In this document: piece after piece, positions 34,957-43,462 of the stretch
Numbering within the stretch: the stretch's first letter is position 1
How the letters are laid out: each line of letters starts with the position of its first letter
Source: an uncultured Bacteroidia bacterium
GTDB taxonomy: Bacteria; Bacteroidota; Bacteroidia; Bacteroidales; UBA932
NCBI GenBank assembly: GCA_902788095.1
Contig: CADAIT010000013.1
Coordinates: 1-64,000 of the forward strand
Length of the DNA: 64,000 bases
Reading direction: 5' to 3'
The notes under the pieces: model-generated
Databases searched by the model: none
Told to the model about the DNA's origin: nothing
Seen by the model: the letters and a program-made list of their open reading frames with translations, nothing else
Made by a program: the position numbers and the translations under genes

Positions 34957-36429
34957 ATGGACAAGAGCAAAATAAAAGTGTGCATCGGCCTTTCCGGCGG
35001 CGTGGATTCGTCGGTGGCGGCGTGGCTTCTCAAGCAGGAAGGCTACGACGTCTTTGCCATGTTCATGCAAAACTGGCACGACGCCGACAGCACCCTCCAC
35101 GGGGACTGCGAGTGGGAGGAAGACCGCTTCGTGGCGGAAATGGTGGCCCGCAAAATCGGCATTCCCTTCTATTTTGTCGATTTGTCCAAGCAGTACCGCC
35201 AGCGCGTGGTGGACTACATGTTTGACGAATACGCCAAAGGCCGGACGCCCAATCCGGATGTGCTGTGCAACCGCGAAATCAAGTTTGACGCGTTCTGGGA
35301 CGTGGCCCGCAAGTATGGCGCGGACTACGTGGCCACCGGGCATTACTGCCAGGTGGAGGAGATTCCCGTTGCCTCGAAGGAATCCCGGAGCGAAGCGACA
35401 CAGGGGGTCTGGGGGATTAGGCCCCCAGTCCGTGAAACGCTTGCTGTGCCTTCCAAAATCCATCGGATTTTGGAAGGCGCGGACCCCAACAAGGACCAGA
35501 CCTACTTCCTGTGCCAGCTCACGCAGGAGCAGCTGAGCCACGCGATGTTTCCTATCGGCCACCTTACCAAGCCGGAAGTGCGGCGCATTGCCAAGGAGGC
35601 GGACCTTCCGTCTGCGGAAAAGAAAGACTCGCAAGGCATCTGCTTCGTGGGCAAGGTGGACCTGCCTACTTTCCTGAAGCAAAAGCTGGCCTCCGTGGAG
35701 GGCGATGTCGTAGAGGTTCTCGACCCTTATTACACCACGGACCCGCTGTACACGTGGCAGCAGGAGACGCTGACGGGGCTCCTGAAGCCGGGTTTGGCTC
35801 TGGACCGCACGGTGCATTATGCACCGGAAGAAAAGATACTGACCAGCGACGGCAACCCTCTGGGAGTGAGCCCTTTCCGCGAGGAAGCAATAGCCGCCCT
35901 GCCGGATGAAGATTTGGCCCGCCTGGCCACGCCCCTGCATTATGACCTGCAGTTTGAAACGGAAACCTATCGGTCCGGGAAGCACCATGTCAAGAAAACG
36001 CGTTACAAGGAGAATCCCTGCGGGCGCATTGTGGGGCGGCACGAGGGCGCGCAGTTCTATACCATCGGCCAGCGAAAGGGGCTGGGTATCGGCGGGCATG
36101 CCGAGCCCGTCTTCGTGATTGCCACGGACACGGAAGCCAACCGCATTTACGTGGGCGAAGGCCATCACCACAAGGGTTTGAGCCGATTCTGCCTCCGCGT
36201 CGCCCCGGAAGAGATTCACTGGATTCGCCCGGACCTTGTGATGCAGCCAGGCGAGCTGCGCCGCTACCGCGTGCGCATCCGCTACCGCCAACCCCTGCAA
36301 AGCGCCACGCTTGTGATGCGCCCGAGCGGCCTCTACATCCTCTTTGACGCCCCTCAGCGCGGCATCTCCCCCGGCCAGTTCGCCGTCTGGTACGATGGCA
36401 CCGAAATGCTCGGCAGCGGGGTGATCTGA
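34957..36429 (+). CDS. mnmA: tRNA-specific 2-thiouridylase MnmA with an in-frame insertion
   Basis: 490 aa against about 360 in E. coli. The PP-loop SGGVDSS (15-21), the catalytic Cys region in NPDVLCNREIKF, KDSQGICFVG with the second Cys, and the C-terminal GQRKGLGIGG barrel are present. It makes s2U34 in tRNAs for Lys, Glu and Gln. Two stretches explain the length. A long insert near residues 240-345 is a usual feature of Bacteroidetes MnmA. A segment of about 35 residues (about 137-172), between ATGHY and GADPNKDQ, is encoded by palindromic DNA (35368-35478) and looks like a later insertion. The frame is kept throughout. Confidence 0.93.
   Translation: MDKSKIKVCIGLSGGVDSSVAAWLLKQEGYDVFAMFMQNWHDADSTLHGDCEWEEDRFVAEMVARKIGIPFYFVDLSKQYRQRVVDYMFDEYAKGRTPNPDVLCNREIKFDAFWDVARKYGADYVATGHYCQVEEIPVASKESRSEATQGVWGIRPPVRETLAVPSKIHRILEGADPNKDQTYFLCQLTQEQLSHAMFPIGHLTKPEVRRIAKEADLPSAEKKDSQGICFVGKVDLPTFLKQKLASVEGDVVEVLDPYYTTDPLYTWQQETLTGLLKPGLALDRTVHYAPEEKILTSDGNPLGVSPFREEAIAALPDEDLARLATPLHYDLQFETETYRSGKHHVKKTRYKENPCGRIVGRHEGAQFYTIGQRKGLGIGGHAEPVFVIATDTEANRIYVGEGHHHKGLSRFCLRVAPEEIHWIRPDLVMQPGELRRYRVRIRYRQPLQSATLVMRPSGLYILFDAPQRGISPGQFAVWYDGTEMLGSGVI
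35368..35478. repeat. Palindromic insertion inside mnmA
   Basis: It contains hairpin CTGGGGG/CCCCCAG (35409-35415 / 35422-35428) and a near-perfect tight hairpin with 14-bp arms (35448-35461 / 35465-35478) and a 3-nt ATC loop. The right arm coincides with codons that align to the normal MnmA sequence, so the left arm looks like an inverted copy of native sequence. No second copy of this unit is in the window. Confidence 0.7.
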
Positions 36430-36521
36430 GCCCGCTCCTTTCTTGTCAGACCGATGCCATTGACCGAGTGTATCTCATACCCGAGTGATAGCTAACTACC
36501 AGTCCCACAGTCACTTTCACT

Positions 36522-36558
36522 ATAATCCTCGTTTCATTTTTGAACGAGGATTATCTTG
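36522..36558 (+). terminator. Terminator after mnmA
   Basis: ATAATCCTCGTT (36522-36533) pairs with AACGAGGATTAT (36543-36554), 12 bp perfect. A short T-containing tail follows. The core sequence recurs after nth at 59069. Confidence 0.65.
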
Positions 36559-36603
36559 TTATTACCTGTGTATTAGACACTTAGCTGCCACACCCATTTG
36601 CGC

Positions 36604-36697
36604 GAAGGTACACGCCCTGGACCTTGGCGCAAAGAATTGGCCGAAAAACCTGCGTGAAGGTCCCGGCCGTGGACCTTGCCGCAAATTTTTGTATCTT
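36604..36697 (+). repeat. Tandem pair of about 40-nt imperfect repeats upstream of lplA
   Basis: GAAGGT...TGGACCTTGGCGCAAA (36604-36633) recurs 52 nt later as GAAGGT...TGGACCTTGCCGCAAA (36656-36685), 15/16 identical over the 3' half. The second copy runs into the lplA -7 box. Otherwise the 36430-36700 gap holds only the mnmA terminator. Confidence 0.6.
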
Positions 36698-36699
36698 TG
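36692..36699 (+). promoter_or_regulatory. -7 box 4 nt before the lplA ATG
   Basis: TATCTTTG ends 4 nt before ATG 36704, which predicts a leaderless mRNA. No clear -33 TTTG is seen. Confidence 0.55.
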
Positions 36700-36703
36700 G
36701 GCC

Positions 36704-37645
36704 ATGAAGTATGTGGTGAATACCTGCACGGAGCCGCAGTGGAACATGGCGCACGATGAGTTTCTTCTGGAGGAGCTCACGGAAACGGTGTTTTGCCTGT
36801 GGCAGAACCGGCCGTCGGTGATTGTGGGGCTGAACCAGAATCCCTACGCGGAAGTGGATGTGAAATACCTGGAAGCCAACAATATAACACTGGCCAGACG
36901 CGTCACGGGCGGCGGTGCGGTGTACCATGACTTGGGCAATCTGAACTACAGCATAGCCGGGGCTATCGCTGAAATGGAGGAAAAAGTTTCCCTCATGGCC
37001 CGTACGCTGCAGCGCTTCGGCGTTCCCGCCACGCTGTCCGGACGCAATGACATCCTGGTCGATGAGCGGAAGTGCTCCGGTTACGCCAAACGCATGAGCA
37101 AAAACCGGATGATGATTCACGGCACCCTCATGTGGGATGTGGATTTGGAAGCCCTCACCCGTGCCCTCGCCGTTCCGGGCAGCAAACTGGCCGCCAAGGG
37201 CATTGCCTCCGTGCGCAGCCGTGTAGCCAATCTCAAGGACTATCTTCCTCAATTTCCATCGCTTGCGGCTTTTCAGCAAGCCTTGCAAGAAGTGCTTGCC
37301 GACGGCAGTCCGGAATTGCAGCTTACGCAGGCGCAACGGGCGGAAATAGACCGGCTTGCAGGCCAGAAATTCCGCACCTGGGAATGGAACTGGGGCCATG
37401 CGCCGCAAGCCAGTTTCCGCAGCAGCAAAGAGTTCCCCTGCGGGACGGTGCAGGTGGATTATACACTCAAGAACGGCCTGTTCGAGAGCCTCCTTTTCGG
37501 CGGCGATTTCCTGGGCGACAAGCCCGCCGCCGAATTGGCCGGGATGCTCATTGGGGAGCGCCCGCAGCGCGTTCTTACGGCCCCGGTTTCCGACTACTTT
37601 GACGGTCTGAGCCCCACAGAACTCTACACCCTCTTCCTGTCCTGA
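36704..37645 (+). CDS. lplA: Lipoate-protein ligase A
   Basis: 313 aa from the ATG at 36704. The frame is open upstream but runs through the promoter and repeats. Family landmarks are NPYAEVDVKYLEANNITLARRVTGGGAVYHD (lipoate loop; RRVTGGGAVYHD is the signature), the lysine region CSGYAKRMSK, and the C-terminal accessory domain. It attaches lipoate to the E2/H subunits of 2-oxoacid dehydrogenases and the glycine cleavage system using ATP, in the cytoplasm. It is probably a single-gene unit. Confidence 0.93.
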   Translation: MKYVVNTCTEPQWNMAHDEFLLEELTETVFCLWQNRPSVIVGLNQNPYAEVDVKYLEANNITLARRVTGGGAVYHDLGNLNYSIAGAIAEMEEKVSLMARTLQRFGVPATLSGRNDILVDERKCSGYAKRMSKNRMMIHGTLMWDVDLEALTRALAVPGSKLAAKGIASVRSRVANLKDYLPQFPSLAAFQQALQEVLADGSPELQLTQAQRAEIDRLAGQKFRTWEWNWGHAPQASFRSSKEFPCGTVQVDYTLKNGLFESLLFGGDFLGDKPAAELAGMLIGERPQRVLTAPVSDYFDGLSPTELYTLFLS

Positions 37646-37699
37646 AAACAAGAAGAGTACCGGGCTCCCAACACCCTCCCCGTGTCAAAAAAGTCTGAT

Positions 37700-37731
37700 T
37701 TTGCCCCGCGACGAAAAAATCACTATATTTG
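37700..37731 (+). promoter_or_regulatory. Promoter of the 37752 gene
   Basis: TTTG (37700-37703), 20 nt, TATATTTG (37724-37731). The ATG at 37752 follows after 20 nt. Confidence 0.7.
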
Positions 37732-37751
37732 TAAGAGTAAACGAAAGAATT

Positions 37752-38180
37752 ATGGCACGTCCTGGTAAAATTTTAGGCTTTACGGGTCTTACAATCACCC
37801 TGATTATCCTGCTGGCCCTTTGCGGCTTCGCTTATTTCAAGTATTTCTGGGTATTCTCAGACGGCACCAAAACCGGCGAACTGAACTCCCTCACCTACAC
37901 CGGCTATGTCTTCAAGACGTATGAAGGCGAGATTATCCTTACCGGGTACGGCAACAAAAACGCCAGCGGCACCGTCCAGTCCAAGAATTTCAAATTCTCC
38001 GTGGCCGATAAGGAAGTCGCTGAAAAACTCTCCAGCATGACCGGACTCCGCGTTACCGTTCATTACAAAGAGTACAAGGGAGCCCTCCCCTGGCGCGGCT
38101 ATGAAAACGCCATTGTGGATTCCGTGGAGGAAGACACCGGCACGACTGTAGTGCCGGACAGTGACCCCTTTTTCCTGTAA
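37752..38180 (+). CDS. Small membrane-anchored protein of unknown function
   Basis: 142 aa from the ATG at 37752. One N-terminal membrane helix (about residues 7-30) is followed by a beta-rich extracytoplasmic domain (LNSLTYTGYVFKTYEGEIIL, LRVTVHYKEYKGALPWRGYE). Proteins of this type are common in Bacteroidales; I know of no tested function. It has its own promoter and lies 6 bp before the DPP4 gene, so it probably leads an operon with DPP4 and the OB/TonB gene. Confidence 0.75.
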   Translation: MARPGKILGFTGLTITLIILLALCGFAYFKYFWVFSDGTKTGELNSLTYTGYVFKTYEGEIILTGYGNKNASGTVQSKNFKFSVADKEVAEKLSSMTGLRVTVHYKEYKGALPWRGYENAIVDSVEEDTGTTVVPDSDPFFL

Positions 38181-38186
38181 CAGACC

Positions 38187-40139
38187 ATGAATAAGCTATT
38201 TACTGTAGCAGGCGCCCTCTTCGCCTGTACTTTGCTCTTTGCCCAGAACACCGTGCTGGACATAAAACCCGCCCATGACGGAAAAGACCTCAGCATGGAA
38301 GAAGCCATCTTCAGGGGCGTGGGCTATTCCCGCATCCCGCCTCTTTTCCTGCAGGCAGACGGCACCGTCTCCGACCAATTTCCGGCCGCCGCCAAAGAAC
38401 GCTACACCCTCTTCACGGAAAACGGCAGCCTTCTTGCCAAAGACAACGAGCGCGACGAAAACTTTGTCATCGCCCTTTCAGAGGGCCCGGACCTGGTTTA
38501 TGGTGAAACGGTGAGCCGCAATGAATTCGGCATCAATGCAGGCTGGTATATGAGCCCCGACAGCAGCAAGGTGGCTTTTTACCGGAAAGACCAGCATAAA
38601 GTAACCTGGTTTCCCCTCCTGGACATCGACACCCGCACCGGAGAACTGCGCCAAATCAAATACCCGATGAACGGCATGGATTCGGAGGAAGTGGCCGTGG
38701 GCGTGTATGATTTTGCCAGCGGGAAAACCGTTTATCTTCAAGTAAACGACTTTACCCCGGAACGGTACATCACCAACATTTCCTGGAGTCCGGACAGCCG
38801 GAACCTTTATGCCCAAATCCTGGACCGCAGCCAGCATCATGCAAAACTGAACCAGTACTGCGCCGCCAACGGCGAGTTCGTGCGTACCCTCCTCACCGAG
38901 GACAATGACGCCTGGGTGGAACCCCTGAATCCCATATACTTCATCAAGGGCCGTACGGACCTGTTCATTTACAGGACAGACAACCGGGACGGTTACCGGA
39001 ATCTCTATCTGGTGGATACCCTGGGCACCATCCGCAGGCTTCCTACGGCATCAGCCGACCTGGAATACATGGACAACGACGGCACCAACGTGTATTACAC
39101 CTCGGCGGAAAATTCGCCCGTGCAGAACCACCTGTACAAGATGCGACTGAAACTGCCGGCCAAAAACGCCGTCAAGAAGGCCCAATTCTACAAGCCCGTG
39201 CAACTGACCAGCGGCCGCGGCTGGCACCATGTCCGCCTTACCCCGGACTGCAAGTGGCTGCTGGATGCCTGGTCCAACACTTCCACGCCTTATCAGGTGT
39301 ACCGCCGCTCCACGGACGGGAAAGTGGACGAGAAAGTGTACGAAGGCACGGATCCGCTTGCCGGATATGCCTCCTGCCAGGTGGAATTGGGCACCGTTCC
39401 CAGCGCGGACGGCCAGTTCCAGAACTATTATCGGCTCATCTACCCCAAGGACTTTAATCCGGAGAAAAAATACCCCGTCATCCTCTATGTCTATGGCGGT
39501 CCGCACAGCCAGATGGTACAGGACAGTTGGCTGGGACAAATCCGCATGTGGGAGATGCTCATGGCGCAGAAAGGCTATCTGGTGTACGTGCAGGACAACC
39601 GCGGCACGCAAAACCGCGGCTCCGCCTATGAAAAAGCCATCAACCGGCGTTGCGGCCAGGCGGAGATGGAGGACCAGATGGTGGGCATCAATTGGCTCAA
39701 GAGCCTTCCTTATGTCGATTCCGCCCGCATCGGCGTGCACGGCTGGAGCTACGGCGGCTTCATGACCATCAGCCTGCTCACCACCTACCCGGACACCTTC
39801 AAGGTGGGCGTAGCCGGCGGTCCCGTCATCGACTGGAAATGGTACGAAATCATGTATGGCGAACGCTACATGGATACACCTGAAACCAATCCCGAAGGTT
39901 TTGCGGCCACCAGCCTCATCGGCAAAGCCAAGGAGCTGAAGGGCAAGCTTCTCATCTGCCAGGGCGCCATGGACGACACCGTGGTATGGGAGCACAGCCT
40001 CAGCTTCATCCAGCAGTGCATCGACCTGGAAATTCCGGTCGATTACTTCCCCTACCCCACGGCCAAACACAATGTCTTCGGCCGCAACCGCATCCACCTG
40101 ATGGACAAAGTGACGCAGTATTTCGAAGATTACCTGTAG
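38187..40139 (+). CDS. Secreted dipeptidyl peptidase IV-like S9 peptidase
   Basis: 650 aa, somewhat shorter than the usual 700-730. A signal peptide (MNKLFTVAGALFACTLLFA) precedes the beta-propeller (residues about 30-390) and the alpha/beta hydrolase domain. The catalytic Ser is in HGWSYGGFM, Asp in GAMDDTVVW and His in TAKHNVFG. S9B enzymes release Xaa-Pro dipeptides in the periplasm, and Bacteroidetes often use them to degrade host proline-rich proteins. It is followed after 1 bp by the OB/TonB gene. Confidence 0.92.
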   Translation: MNKLFTVAGALFACTLLFAQNTVLDIKPAHDGKDLSMEEAIFRGVGYSRIPPLFLQADGTVSDQFPAAAKERYTLFTENGSLLAKDNERDENFVIALSEGPDLVYGETVSRNEFGINAGWYMSPDSSKVAFYRKDQHKVTWFPLLDIDTRTGELRQIKYPMNGMDSEEVAVGVYDFASGKTVYLQVNDFTPERYITNISWSPDSRNLYAQILDRSQHHAKLNQYCAANGEFVRTLLTEDNDAWVEPLNPIYFIKGRTDLFIYRTDNRDGYRNLYLVDTLGTIRRLPTASADLEYMDNDGTNVYYTSAENSPVQNHLYKMRLKLPAKNAVKKAQFYKPVQLTSGRGWHHVRLTPDCKWLLDAWSNTSTPYQVYRRSTDGKVDEKVYEGTDPLAGYASCQVELGTVPSADGQFQNYYRLIYPKDFNPEKKYPVILYVYGGPHSQMVQDSWLGQIRMWEMLMAQKGYLVYVQDNRGTQNRGSAYEKAINRRCGQAEMEDQMVGINWLKSLPYVDSARIGVHGWSYGGFMTISLLTTYPDTFKVGVAGGPVIDWKWYEIMYGERYMDTPETNPEGFAATSLIGKAKELKGKLLICQGAMDDTVVWEHSLSFIQQCIDLEIPVDYFPYPTAKHNVFGRNRIHLMDKVTQYFEDYL

Positions 40140-40140
40140 C

Positions 40141-40815
40141 ATGAAAAAATTCTTTTTCCTCCTGGCCCTGCTGCCGACCTTCTGCCTGGCGCAGCCCCGG
40201 CAGTTAAGCGTGAAGGAATTCCTTAAACTACAAGCTTCGGATACCACCAGCTACCTGGTGCAAGGCGTCGTAGCCAAGGTCCGCAGCACCTCCAGCGGCA
40301 GTTTTTACCTGGAGGACCGCACCGGAACCCTGCTGGTGTACGGCCTACAGGACCCGGCCCGCCCCGGCAAAAATTTCAGTCAGATGGACATCGTCAAAGG
40401 AGATACCCTCACCGTTCTGGGCCGGTTCACCATATATGGCGGCACCACCCTGGAAATGAAAGACGGACGCCTGATCAGAAAGGCCGACGGTCCGGACCAC
40501 AATCTCTCCTTCTACGACCGCCTGGAACGCAAGCCGTCCTTCAAGGGAAAGGTGGGTCAGGAAGGCCTGGAAGCCTTCAAGACCTGGGTGCAACAAAAAC
40601 TGAAACCCGCCTCTGACGGCGCTACGGGAACGGTGAAAGTCCGCTTTGTAGTAGGCCGAAACGGTGGCGTACAGGAAGTGCAGGCCGTGAAAGGCGGCAC
40701 CCCGGCCATGCGCGCCGAAGCAGTCCGAACCATACAAAGCGCGCCCAAATGGAAACCGGCCATCTCCGACGGCTCCCCCGTCCGCATGCCTTACACCATC
40801 GAAGTCCACTTCTGA
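40141..40815 (+). CDS. Periplasmic OB-fold / TonB C-terminal domain fusion protein
   Basis: 224 aa. After the signal peptide (MKKFFFLLALLPTFCLA), residues about 25-110 resemble the OB-fold found in Bacteroidetes exported proteins (SYLVQGVVAKVRSTSSGSFY, DRTGTLLVYG). Residues about 140-224 are a TonB C-terminal-like domain (VKVRFVVGRNGGVQEVQAVKG, PKWKPAISDGSPVRMPYTIEV). There is no N-terminal anchor helix, so it would be soluble in the periplasm and could not act as a normal energised TonB. Its role is unknown. It is last in the DPP4 operon. Confidence 0.75.
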   Translation: MKKFFFLLALLPTFCLAQPRQLSVKEFLKLQASDTTSYLVQGVVAKVRSTSSGSFYLEDRTGTLLVYGLQDPARPGKNFSQMDIVKGDTLTVLGRFTIYGGTTLEMKDGRLIRKADGPDHNLSFYDRLERKPSFKGKVGQEGLEAFKTWVQQKLKPASDGATGTVKVRFVVGRNGGVQEVQAVKGGTPAMRAEAVRTIQSAPKWKPAISDGSPVRMPYTIEVHF

Positions 40816-40825
40816 TGCAAAAAAA

Positions 40826-40857
40826 TTTGGGGAATCAGAAATTATTCCTTATCTTTG
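40826..40857 (+). promoter_or_regulatory. Promoter of tRNA-Val
   Basis: TTTG (40826-40829), 20 nt, TATCTTTG (40850-40857); the tRNA begins 10 nt after the box. Confidence 0.8.
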
Positions 40858-40867
40858 CAATCCTTTT

Positions 40868-40942
40868 GAGGGCATAGCTCAGTTGGTTTAGAGCGCTTGC
40901 TTGACAGGCAAGAGGTCCGCAGTTCAAATCTGCGTGTCCTCA
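40868..40942 (+). tRNA. tRNA-Val (GAC)
   Basis: 75 nt. Acceptor GAGGGCA pairs with TGTCCTC (one G-U). The D arm is GCTC/GAGC, the anticodon arm CTTGC-TTGACAG-GCAAG gives anticodon GAC, and the T arm is CGCAG-TTCAAAT-CTGCG. The discriminator is A. CCA is not encoded. Confidence 0.97.
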
Positions 40943-40952
40943 CAAAAGTAAA

Positions 40953-40976
40953 AGGTCGCATCGGCGGCCTTTTTTT
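40953..40976 (+). terminator. Terminator of tRNA-Val
   Basis: AGGTCGC-ATCG-GCGGCCT hairpin (40953-40970, one G-U) followed by a run of T. Its end overlaps the stop of the convergent hrpB gene by 2 bp. Confidence 0.85.
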
Positions 40977-43455
40977 ATGAGGACTTCTTACCCCTGACGC
41001 CGCGGATGGGGGTGGCGGCGAGGGGGTCTTCCGGCCAGGCGTGCTTGGGATATCGGCGGCGCAGTTCTTTCCGCACTTCAAAGTAGGTTCCGTTCCAAAA
41101 ACTCCGCAGGTCCGAGGTGAGCTGCACGGGCTTATAGCCCGGAGACAGGAGTTCCATCAGGACCGGCGCGCCGTCCACCTGGGGTGTATCCAGCAGCCCG
41201 AAACATTCCTGCAGCCGCACGCGCAGAATCGGGGCTTCCGCGCCCTGGCGGTACTCAAGGCGGATATGGCTCCCTGTGGGGACGGTGATGTGGGTGGGCG
41301 CCAGCCGGTCCACCGCCTGCTGCTGACTATAGGAAAGCCTGCTCCGGATGACCTCGCAGAGATTGAGCCGTTTTAGTTCGGCGGCCGTCGTCGCCTTCCC
41401 GATAAAGAGCGGTCCCCATTCGCGGGCATCGGCACAAAGTGTGTCCATATCCACAGCAGGCAGCTCCAGTTCGGGATGACGGAGTGCGACAAAGGCAATG
41501 CGCTGCTGCAGGTTCCCCACCTCATCGTCAAAGGAGAGCAGGGAGGCGCCGTTTCGGACAATGGCATCACAAATGACTCCTTGCACCTTCTCCCGGACAT
41601 CACCGGACAGCGGTTTCGAAGAAAGAAGGATGGCGCCGATACGCCGCTCCCGCCGGGCCACAACCATTCCGCCCTTGGCGTCCCAGGAAACATTGTCCCG
41701 TTCCTGCGCGAAGGCCGCAAGGTCCTCCGGAGACAGGGGGCTGGCCAGAAACACCGTCCCGACTCCGCCGGAACGCGGGTGCATGGACGCAGCCACCAGC
41801 CATTCGGCCCCGGCAAGCGGATCGGCAGCATTTACGGCCACCAGTTCTCCGCCGGAGAGCTGGAACACCCCGACACCGTCCTTCCAGGCCTTTCCTATCC
41901 GCTCCGGATACGCCTGTGCAAGCAGCCGACCGGCATCGTAGGGATTGACCGGAGCGTCGTCCACAGGGGCTTGAACCAGGTCCGCGTACTGACGTGCCAT
42001 GCGCGCCATGCGGCTCCACTGCCGGGAGTTCCGTCCGCGACGGAGGGCATCTACACGACGGTCAACAGCCGCATCCTCATCCCCTGCCAACGGGTCCTTC
42101 TCCTCCAGCAGCGCCGCCAGGTCGGCCGCAAGGGCCTTTTCCGGGCCAGAACAGGCCGACAGAAGCATGGCCGCCATACGCGGATGGCATGGAAGTTTGG
42201 ACAAAGCTTTCCCCCGGGCGGTCACCCCGCCGGTTCCATCGATAGCCCCAAGGGACAGCAGCAGTTCCCTTGCATGGAGAAGCGCCGGACGCGGCGGCGG
42301 GGTAAGCCACGAAAGGCACTCCACCTCCCGCTCCCCCCAGACGGCGCTGTCCAGCACCAGCGGCGCCAAATCGGCCTCCAGGATTTCCGGCGTGCGTATC
42401 TTAGCCATGCGGGCCTCCGTTCCGGCGTTCCACAGACGGTAACAGATTCCCGGCGCAACGCGTCCCGCCCGCCCCGTCCGTTGGGTGGCCATATCGAGGG
42501 AAATCCGCACGGTTTCCAGGTGGGACAGGCCGCTCCGCGGGTCGAAGACCATCTTCCGGTACAGGCCGCTGTCCACCACCACACGCACGCCCTCGATGGT
42601 GAGGGAGGTCTCGGCGATGGGCGTTGCCAGGACCACCTTCCGCTCTCCGGGCCGGCTGGGCGCAATGGCCCGCGCCTGTTCGTCATTGGAAAGGAGGCCA
42701 TAAAGCGGATAAACAGCCGTCTCCCCGAGGGCGCCGGAAAGCAGTTCTGCCGCCTTCCGTATCTCCCCTTCCCCCGGCAGAAACGCCAGGATGTCGCCCG
42801 TATGCGCACGGTGCGCCTGAAGGACGGTCCTCGCCACAAGGGCGGCACAGCCAAAGGCATCGGCCTCCTCCTTCGCATGCACAATCTCCACGGGATACAT
42901 CTTTCCCTCACCCTCCACCACAGGGGCGTCCAGGGCCAACGACAGGGCCGATGTGTCGATGGTGGCAGACATGATGACCATACGAAGGTCCTCCCTCAGC
43001 AGGGAGCGGCACTGCCGCGTCAGGGCAAGGGCCTCGTCGGAAACGAGGCTCCGCTCGTGAAACTCGTCGAAGATAACCGTTCCCACCCCCTCCAACGCAG
43101 GGTCGTCCAGCAGCATCCGCGTTAGAATGCCCTCCGTAACAACCTCTATGCGGGTTTTCCGGGAAACGCGGCTCTCCAGGCGGATGCGGTAACCCACCGT
43201 CTCCCCAACCTGTTCTCCGAGGAGCCAGGCCATACGGGAGGCCACCTGACGGGCCGCCACACGCCGGGGTTCCAGCAGGATGACCTTCCCTTCCGGAAAC
43301 GCATCCATAATGGTGAGTGGAAGAACCGTGGACTTGCCGGCACCCGGAGTTGCCGTTACGATAACGCTCCCCTTCTCCGCCAGGACACGGTTAACCTCCT
43401 CCGCAATTCCATAGGCCGGGAGAAAGGCGATATCCGTATGACGCAAAATGGCCAA
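40975..43455 (-). CDS. hrpB: ATP-dependent RNA helicase HrpB (DEAH family), TTG start
   Basis: 826 aa. Walker A is TPGAGKST, motif II is DEFH in IFDEFHERSLV, with SAT (MSATIDTSAL) and the C-terminal QRxGRxGR-type motif (TQRTGRAGRVAPG). The HrpB-specific C-terminal region follows. The frame begins with TTG at 43455. The first in-frame ATG comes only after the Walker A motif, so TTG (or an unseen alternative) must be used. Its role in bacteria is not well defined. It sits 7 bp after the M20 peptidase stop on the same strand. Confidence 0.9.
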   Translation of the reverse strand: MAILRHTDIAFLPAYGIAEEVNRVLAEKGSVIVTATPGAGKSTVLPLTIMDAFPEGKVILLEPRRVAARQVASRMAWLLGEQVGETVGYRIRLESRVSRKTRIEVVTEGILTRMLLDDPALEGVGTVIFDEFHERSLVSDEALALTRQCRSLLREDLRMVIMSATIDTSALSLALDAPVVEGEGKMYPVEIVHAKEEADAFGCAALVARTVLQAHRAHTGDILAFLPGEGEIRKAAELLSGALGETAVYPLYGLLSNDEQARAIAPSRPGERKVVLATPIAETSLTIEGVRVVVDSGLYRKMVFDPRSGLSHLETVRISLDMATQRTGRAGRVAPGICYRLWNAGTEARMAKIRTPEILEADLAPLVLDSAVWGEREVECLSWLTPPPRPALLHARELLLSLGAIDGTGGVTARGKALSKLPCHPRMAAMLLSACSGPEKALAADLAALLEEKDPLAGDEDAAVDRRVDALRRGRNSRQWSRMARMARQYADLVQAPVDDAPVNPYDAGRLLAQAYPERIGKAWKDGVGVFQLSGGELVAVNAADPLAGAEWLVAASMHPRSGGVGTVFLASPLSPEDLAAFAQERDNVSWDAKGGMVVARRERRIGAILLSSKPLSGDVREKVQGVICDAIVRNGASLLSFDDEVGNLQQRIAFVALRHPELELPAVDMDTLCADAREWGPLFIGKATTAAELKRLNLCEVIRSRLSYSQQQAVDRLAPTHITVPTGSHIRLEYRQGAEAPILRVRLQECFGLLDTPQVDGAPVLMELLSPGYKPVQLTSDLRSFWNGTYFEVRKELRRRYPKHAWPEDPLAATPIRGVRGKKSS

Positions 43456-43462
43456 TAGACCA

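Noticed and set aside
35680-36000. Second long segment in MnmA as another repeat insertion
   Set aside because: An insert at this position is usual in Bacteroidetes MnmA, and the DNA shows no palindromes.
36485-36703. Longer N-terminus for lplA
   Set aside because: The extension runs through the mnmA terminator, the tandem repeat and the -7 box, and adds residues absent from LplA proteins.
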